Source: Nectonema munidae
Taxonomy: Eukaryota; Nematomorpha; Nectonematoida; Nectonematidae
Length of the DNA: 64,000 nt
Direction: 5' to 3'
Assembly: GCA_030549495.1 (NCBI GenBank)
Contig: JAUIRK010000333.1
Location: 310,001 to 374,000, forward strand
Shown here: positions 51,001-60,000 of the stretch, piece after piece
Layout of the letters: each line of letters starts with the position of its first letter
How positions within the stretch are numbered: position 1 is the first letter of the stretch
Made by a program: the position numbers and the translations under genes
The notes under the pieces: model-generated
Database searches by the model: none
Seen by the model: the letters and a program-made list of their open reading frames with translations, nothing else
What the model was told of the DNA's origin: nothing

Positions 51001-54000
51001 GAAAGGAAAATTACCTCAGCCTTGGACTCTTCATCTTGCACAATTAAACGTTTTGTAAAACGAGAAAACAAATCTTTTTTATTGGAAGAGCTAGAAGAAA
51101 TTTTGGAAAGATTTCTAAAAAGATTTTGTTCTTGATAAATTTCCCATTCATTCATGCCAGCGTAGGAAATATCGAAAAACTCATCTAAATCAAACATAAT
51201 TGTATAAGAATGCTTAGATGAATGATTTTAGATGTAAACGCTGGGGCAAAAAAGTAGCTGCTTCATAGCAAGTTTTGATTAAAAAAGTTGCAGATTTCTC
51301 AGTGATGATTTAAAGTTCAAAAAATAAATCTCAAAAAGATGTTGCTATTATTATTCATTTAGAGAAAAAAATTAATAAATTTTGCTGAATTGTATTTATT
51401 TTAAAGACCTTTTTGATTTTTTTATTTCAAGCTGAATATATATTTGATTTAATAATTCTACTTATTATTCAATTTAAAATGTCGTTTCTTCATACAATAA
51501 AAATATCCGTCTTACATTAATTATTATAAATTAAAAATGAAAATTTTTGATTATAGGAAGTTTTTGTCCTTAATAACATAATTTATTTTCCTTGTTAAAA
51601 ACATATTATTTTGATAGATATGACACTCAATAAAAAGTATGCTCTGAATGATTAGATGGGGTATATATAAATAATATAAAAAATAGTTGCGAAAAATAGA
51701 CGATTTCAATTGCAGGTGTAAATATTTTTAACGCGTTTTATCATCAAAACCAAGTAATTTAGAAAAAGATAGAATAACTCGGAAGTATATAAAACTTGAA
51801 TAATAATCTTTTAACACAATCAAAACTTAAAAGAATTCAACCTATGTAAAGTACTCACTCATCTAACTGAAAGAAACAGGCTTCTCTTAAGAGTAGAAAA
51901 CTCTGCCATTAGTTGTGTAGATAAATTTGCTAACATTTGCAGTACAAATTTCTCAGGAAATTTTGAAAAGGTTGAAATATTATGTTAAATATTTTAACAG
52001 GGCCATTTAAAGAAATTTTGGGAGATGATTAAAGCAACAATGTTTCTCTTTTAAAACTTTGGGACAAAGTCATTAGATACTAATCTCAATATTAAAATAG
52101 AATTTGTACATTTCTGAATTTAGAAGCCCTCATTAGTGCAACCCATTAAACATTATATGAAAAGTAATGAGAACTTGCATCGACATGTTGGAAGTGGAAG
52201 GAATAATGTATCTGTAATGAATCCAATAAATAATGGTGTGTATCTTACATCCCGTTTGTGAAATTACCCATTTCACATAGTGGGCAAACCTTTTGCTCAT
52301 TTCACAAACAAAGTTCCATAATTTTATAAGTTAGAAAAGTACTTGACAAAATATTGTTTTCATTATCAATAATGCGGCATAGAAAAGCTTTACAACTAAA
52401 TAAATAATATATTTTTTAAGGATTCAAAATACATTTTCAATTTAGAAATAAGCAGCTGATCCGCAAGCACGAGTAAAAATGAAATGAAAACAATTAATTT
52501 CGGTGTAGAGTTACCCGTTTTCAAGTTCACAAAGGAAATCTTGGAAAGAAAATGTTTTTTTCAAAAATCCTTTCCTTCGATGACTTTTTCGTGAACTTGA
52601 AGAGCGTGAGTCTACACCGAAATAAAATTTTTGTTAGAATAAACTTTTCTCCATCTTTACTCGTGTTTGTTCATCAACTGCTGCATAATATCTTTTCAAG
52701 GCCCAGAGTCAGAGGCATTTTGCAATACAAAATAAATATCATTTAACTCACACATCAAAAGAGAATAATACTTTGAATCAGAAAATGACTTTACAAACAA
52801 AGACACACAATACAATTTTAGTTCCAGCTCCTCGTATAGGTTTCATATGTGTTTCAAATTTTGTATGATGTAATGTGTAGTCTATGATGAAAAAATAGAA
52901 AGAATACAAGCAGTGGTAAGCAATCTGATGCTTGCTTCTAACTCCACATATACCTTTTATTTGTTTTCTTTTCCGTGTAATAAAAGTGCATCGTGAAGTT
53001 ATGGAATAGAAAACATATAAAATTAATGGTTAATTACACTTAAAATACAGATTCGGAGCTGAAGATGACCCATTAAATTGGTGTAAGAAGTGAACAGAGA
53101 TGGAGTTGCGCGCACTCTTCTTTGCCGCATAAAATGTAGTTAGTGGCGTGCATATGAAAAAGCATCACGAGCCCCCCTTCCTATTTATGTATACACGCAC
53201 TAAAAAGGCAAAAGACACTCACCCATCGACAACTCTTTATTTCGCACGAAAACTTGATATCTCTTCTGCTTTTCTTCATTTTTGCTGAAAAATTGGCCAC
53301 TTTTTGCTCCTTCATCGATACCATCTTTTGTACTTTCACAGCATTCTTTGTTTGGCATCTCTTCTAAAATGCAGATATTTCTTTAATAGTAAGAGTGCAT
53401 ACACCAGGAGATGAGCGACAATGCCAATTACATTCCAAATACTTGTGCGAGATTATGCATTAATTTTACATAAAAATGGATGGGATAAACCTATGTTGGT
53501 ATGGCATATGTGAAAAAGGTTTTTTAAAACTCTTCACTATTAGATATATGATAGGATACATTAATAGCTAATCTCTCATAAGTTGACTTAAAAAGCTTAA
53601 AGTTTATAAACTGTAATAAAAGTGTAGCACTTATAAAAATTAATCATCGTGAAAATTAAAAAAAACTTCCATTTATAAAGTTGAATAAAATACATAGCAA
53701 ACACAGAATACTCGTATACTAATAGGGAATAAAGTTCCTTCTTAATATATTACAATTTTATGGTTACGTACTTTAGTACTTTAGCAATCATTCATACTTT
53801 ATAGAGAACGTATATACAAATTACTCTATTTTATACAGATTTAATTTTAATAGATTACAATAATTCATTAGCCAATTAGATTGTCCTATTATGGGGTATA
53901 TAATATAGAATAAAATTTACAAAATAAGACATTAAAGTGTACTTACGATAGATATTCTTTTCCCCCAGTTGTTGGCCTCGGTCCTTTGGCGCAATAGTGA

Positions 54001-57000
54001 TACTTTTGGCAAAATCAGTTTTTGGTTGACTGAGACGAACAGATTTGTTGTTGATGGCATGGCGAAAAATAATGCTTTTTAAATAAAAATTTTGAGGTAT
54101 GTTTTCAAAGAATGAAAGCGACTCCTGTAATGATTTAAATGCTTCAAAAGAAATCGCTCTTTCATTCAAAATAAAGTCAGGCAAAGAATGGAAAACTTCT
54201 CGTCGTTTATTTTTCATAGCTTCTAATAAAAGAAAACATCATGAAAATAAAATGTTGGCGCTTGAGAATAATATGATAAAAAATTATGGTGTAAGGGAAA
54301 GATATAACTGTATTTTAAAGGTTATTTACTAGAATAAATGTGGACTTCACATGGTTAATCTATAACATGATGTATCTAGTGATTAGTGCCGAATGCTTGG
54401 GGATAACGCACTAATCAAAATACACCTATCAATGAACAAGAGTATAAGCTTTCAAAAAGGTTGAGATCCATGATACGGTAAATTTCGCAATATCTTACAA
54501 TGTTCAGAGTTCAAATATTAGTTATATACAGTCTCGTCGATAAGAGCGTTGGGAATCATTCATAATAATCGATACCTTTAAGTATATATTTAAGTTTAAG
54601 TAAAGAGAAAATGAACACCAAAAACAAGGTTGGATTGTCTTGACTTTTCAAAATGAAAACTCTTTATTGAAGATTCTTTTATTATTTTTTTGAAATATGA
54701 TACGAAAAAGTAGAAAAAAGAAGTTCTTTTTCTACTTTCTCCAAATAAATCCGTTCCTAAATAAGGTTATAACTTATGACGCTCATCAGCCAGAACTTTT
54801 TAATGACTTTATTTTTGAGGAATCCATCAGAATAGGACAGTGGTTCCCAAAGTGGGTAGCAGCGCCTTCAACGTGGCGTTTTGCAATTCTTAGGGTCGCC
54901 GTGAAAAGTTACGAATAACAGGAATTAGGCTTTAATTTTTTTTTGATTATTTCCTTTTCCACGATAAAGAAAGTAAAGAATTCAGATCGACCAATTCAAT
55001 CATAAGAAAGAATCAACGACATGATGACACAATTTTTTTTATAAAAGACAAGAATGTCGATTATATATCAATAAATGATTAGTTAATTATTTTTAAATAT
55101 TTCATACCACAAAATTTTAAGTTATTGATTTTTATTTTTTTTTTAAATTATGCACATCTTACTTCCAACCTTAAGATACGCCATGGTATTTATACACGAG
55201 CTGATAAAAATGTTAGTCAGCATAACTTTTTGTAAATTTTTTTGAGATTTTATATATTCTATATCTACAAGCTTTTAAAAACTATGCAAATTTTCACTAT
55301 GAAATTTTCATTGGAAGTTAATTTTCTCGAATTCATCCAAAATAAAAACTACATATATATTTATATGTATATATAGTATCTATTCATATTTTGAAAGATG
55401 TAAGATTTACCTCATTCGGGGAGACAATGTAATAAAGGTTATTACCTATATTTTGCAATTTGCACGATATTAAAGATTATATTTATCAAATAATCAAAAT
55501 AAAATTCTGTAATTAAAGAATCAAAAAATATTCAAATTTCTTTCATATTTTGCTAAATGTAAGATTTGATATACCTCATTCTGAAAGACAATGTTACAAA
55601 AGTTATTACCTATATTTTTGCAATTTGCACGATATTAAATAATAAATTTGTCAAATAATCGAAATAAAAGTCTGTAATCAAAAAATCAAAAACTATTTAT
55701 TCTTTTTAAAAGACCATTAATAACATTTTTCAAATCAATTTTTATTTTAATGTTATCCCACTCCCAAGAAATAACGGCCGGCCTGAAATATTATTGATGA
55801 ATAGAGATAGATCTAACGAATAGGAAGGGAGGAGGCGTATAAAGATATGTCGTAATTGAGCATTGAATCGGTATTATAGACATCCATTTCTTCTTCCTCT
55901 TCAAAGACGCCAATACCAAATGCCTAAAAAAGGATGGTCGACATATAATAAAATCCAAATCAAACGCATAAAATAAATATCGGGCGCGCATCGATAGAGA
56001 CTTTGACGCATTTTAACTCTGAGTGCGACTAGTAAAACAAATACACACATTTAGAACATCAAAATGTCAAGTAGTACCTTTAATAAGAGGCATGATATTA
56101 TTAGTAGTCTGAAATAACACTAATACTATACTAGCTCCACACCATTCACGATTGTAAGCAAAGCTTCTTTGATATCAATAATATAAAGTAATGGTCGTCT
56201 TCATCGCCAATTATGCTGGTTTTATTGAGTCCAGTAGAAATAAGTGCAAAAGTTTTAGAATATTATTTTCATATGTGCAAAATTTCTAATATATTGGATT
56301 GAAGGAAAAATCCTAACGTATGTTGTATTCTATTAAGCTAATTTAACTCAAAAAAATTAGCTTATGTTTCGTAGCCATTCAAAATATCTTTTTTTGCTAT
56401 TTAGTCAAATGAGATTGCGTGAGAATAAAATTTCTGAGACCATTTTTTTTAAATAAATCCTTTACTATTTTTGTATACTTAAGCTAAATATTATGAAGCA
56501 AACAATTATACATTTATTTGTCTTTCTGAAGCTCTATGATCTTCTTCCACAAGTTGAGACTTTAATATTGAATGTGAAATTTAAAACGAATCTCGCAAAA
56601 GCGATTTTTCCTATCACCGGTATGAAGATAGTGTGCATGATGATGATGGTAAATAAGAAGAGAATTAGAGTGGTCGATGTTATAAGTGATAAATGGATTA
56701 GAAGGAGAAAAAACTTGTGTTAAAATAATTAACAAAAAGCTCTTGCTTGTCCTTTAATACCACTTTTCTTAAGAGATCTCTCCATTGATGTAGGCCCAAA
56801 GGAAAACATAGATATCGTTTCTTTGGGTTCTTTAGCAACGCTGTATGGAGTGTGATAGCCTAAGCCGCGGCAATCATTCTTAGCTTCAATTTTAACATTA
56901 AATTCCTCACATTTTGGAGCAAATTCAAAGGAGTTTTCAGTGGTGTGATCTTTATCATTTTCGCCATTTACACACAACTTAACAATAAGTAGTACAAAAG

Positions 57001-60000
57001 AAAAGGTATATTATTTTTCATTTATACAACTCAAAAAATAGTTTCTAAGAAAATCAAAATCAAAAATTGAAAAAAAATATTAATGATTTTAAACTCAAAA
57101 CTATGTCTATCATAAAGAAGTAAAAAAGTTCTTGCAAAAACTTTAGAAAAAGGTGAATCAATCTATTTATAAAAAGTAAATATAAATAAAATATAAAATT
57201 TATGATTACAAAACTCATTTCTAAAAATGACGAAACTTTTGCTCAATTTTAATAAGCAAATACGATTGAAATTGTAATTAGAAAAACTCCAACTGTTGAA
57301 TTCCTGTTGGCTACGTATTTGATTAATGAGGATTGCACAAACTCTCAAAAACTGGTTAAAGAATTTTATTTTAGAGTTGGATAATGTCATTTTTAAAATA
57401 TATTTTCAAAAAGTGAAACTTTTTACTTTTGTTGGCTCCGGCATTACCCGCAATAAATTAAATTTTTATTGCATTCGAATATAGCTCACTTTAAATTAAA
57501 AAGTTTCACTTTTTGAAAATATATTTTAAAAATGACATTATCTAACCCTAACTCTAAGACTAAAAAATCTTATCCTTTTTACATAATGTTATTAAAAACC
57601 CTAACCCTAAGCCCAAAAATCTCTCATCTTTTTCTAATACTTCGTTATAGTATCACCGTAGAGATCATTAAAAATTACATCCCAATCCCTTTTCAAAAAC
57701 ACAATGATTTTTACCAAGTTGTCTTCCCGTTTTTATTACTTCAAATCAAACTAGGATCAAATATGGAAAGTATTAAATTAAAAGCACAGCAAAATCTAGG
57801 CAATTGAAAGAGTATTCCAAAACACAATACCTTTACCCCGTTGTCTCCCATTTTTATTATTTCAAATCAAGCACGGAGCAAACTTTATTATAGACAGTAT
57901 CAAATTAAACACACGGGAATGTCGAGCTATACTTAAATCACAATGATCTTTATACCGTTGTCTCGCCTTTATCAGTATATCAAATCATACAGGGATCAAA
58001 TTTTATCCTAAATGGTAGAAATATGTAATTGATATAGTGAATATAATTATCATAGGGTAGTAGATATCTTTATTCTTTTGAGATAAATATGAGAGGTTGT
58101 CTCCCGTGTCCAACCTCTTGAGGTTCTGGAAAATAGAATCCCGCTATACGACCACCTCATTATTACGAGCACATCTTTTGAAAACCATTGTTAACTATAT
58201 AATCTTCGATTATAAGAGGTCTCGCTTAGAAGACCATCTCGATAATCCACTATTACGACCATAAACTTGAGTATATACCAACTTATCTTATAAAAAACAG
58301 TTCTGTTATCAAGACCACTGAAAATTGTGTTTCGAAAATAGATTATCTTTTATCTCTCTGTTATGAAATCGCACTAGGCTAGAATGAACTTTAAGCTGTA
58401 TGTAATTATTTCTCTAAGACATGATAGGATATGATTATCGTTACTATGTTTTATAGTTTTAACTAATATGACAGTAATGGTATCGTATAAAGACGATGTA
58501 AAATATAAGTGAGGCTAACTTATATATAAATTCTATACTTAGAACCTCAAAAATAGATTAATGTTTCAATGAAAACGTATTTTGTAACACATGGGGGAAT
58601 TTCATGCTAGAAATGAAACATTAATGCATCACCAATTCCATTTCTCACTTTATTTCACCATGAATATTTGATCGCCGTATCAAACCTCTTTTTAGTTTGC
58701 GTAAGTGTCTGGCTTTCTTTTATTTTCGACAAAATATCACAAAAAGCATTAAAGTTATTTGTTCTAACTCAACATTTTTGTTTTTTGAATTAGAGCGGAA
58801 AGACTTTCATTTTGCTATCAACTATTTTGCACTTGTTTTCTTTCAGTAGACAACATTGTCAATTAAATTAAATTATTCATTTTTTTGCATAGTTATTCTC
58901 TTTTATTGTTTTTCAGAGATAATATTGTTGTTTATAATCATTTAAATGGGCACACAAAAAACAAGAAGAAATGAGTTGAGCCTTAAAGATAAAGTTTCTC
59001 TAGTTAATATGTCTGAAGAGCCTGTGTTATTATGCACAAAAATTCATTATTAGTAAAACTCAAGTACAATCAATTTTGAAAAGGAAAGACGAGTATTTCA
59101 AAGCGTTTGTAACAAATTTTTCTGTAAACAAAAGAAAAAGAGTTTGTATTTCATCATTATTGGAAGATGTCGATGTTGCTACTGGGACTGGTTTCAAAAG
59201 GCGCGTAGTATGAACATGACGGTCTCAGGGTAGATGATACACGAACAAACACTTCTAGTTGCCGAACAATTGAAAAGAACAGACTTCAAAGCTTCGTGTG
59301 GTTGGTTCAGCCAGTTTAAAAAGCGCCATGCAATTAATTTGGTGCAATTTGTGGTGAGAGCGGTTCTGACGGCAATGACATAGTATCTAATTGGAAATCA
59401 AAAGTTATTGGAACATGAGTATGGTGTTTTTAATACGAATGAAACAGGTGTAATGTTTCAATGCCTTCTTGATAAAACCTTAGGTATATGTGGAAAACTT
59501 TGTTCTAGTGGAGAGTAATCAAAGGATCGCTAGACAATCTCTGTTTGTGTCAACCAATGCGGTGAGGTTGAAAATCTTTTTATAATTGGACACGGAAAAA
59601 AGCCACGCTGTTTCAAAAATCTAGATCTGAAAAGGCTACCGTTCACTTGGTTTCACAACAAGAAGGCCTGGATGACTTGACACGTTTTTATGGAATGGAT
59701 ATCTAGTTTCAATACATGCATGCAGAAGCAAAACCGTAAAGTTATCTTTTTTTAGACAACGCTCCTTCACATCCAAAAGATCAGGAATTGACAAATGTGA
59801 AACTCATATTTATTCCAGCTAACACTACCTCCGTATTAGAACCTCTGGATCAAGGCATATTTCTGAGACATGTTGTCAGTTTGACTCTGCAATGAGTGCA
59901 GCAGATATAAGCAAGTCAGTTAATACGCTTAAAGCATGACACTGGGTGGTGGAAGCTATGTTAAAATGCAAATCAGACACTGTTACAAAGTGTGGTTTTA

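Noticed and set aside
57532-57807. 91-codon frame
   Set aside because: Runs through an inverted repeat arm and a tandem array.
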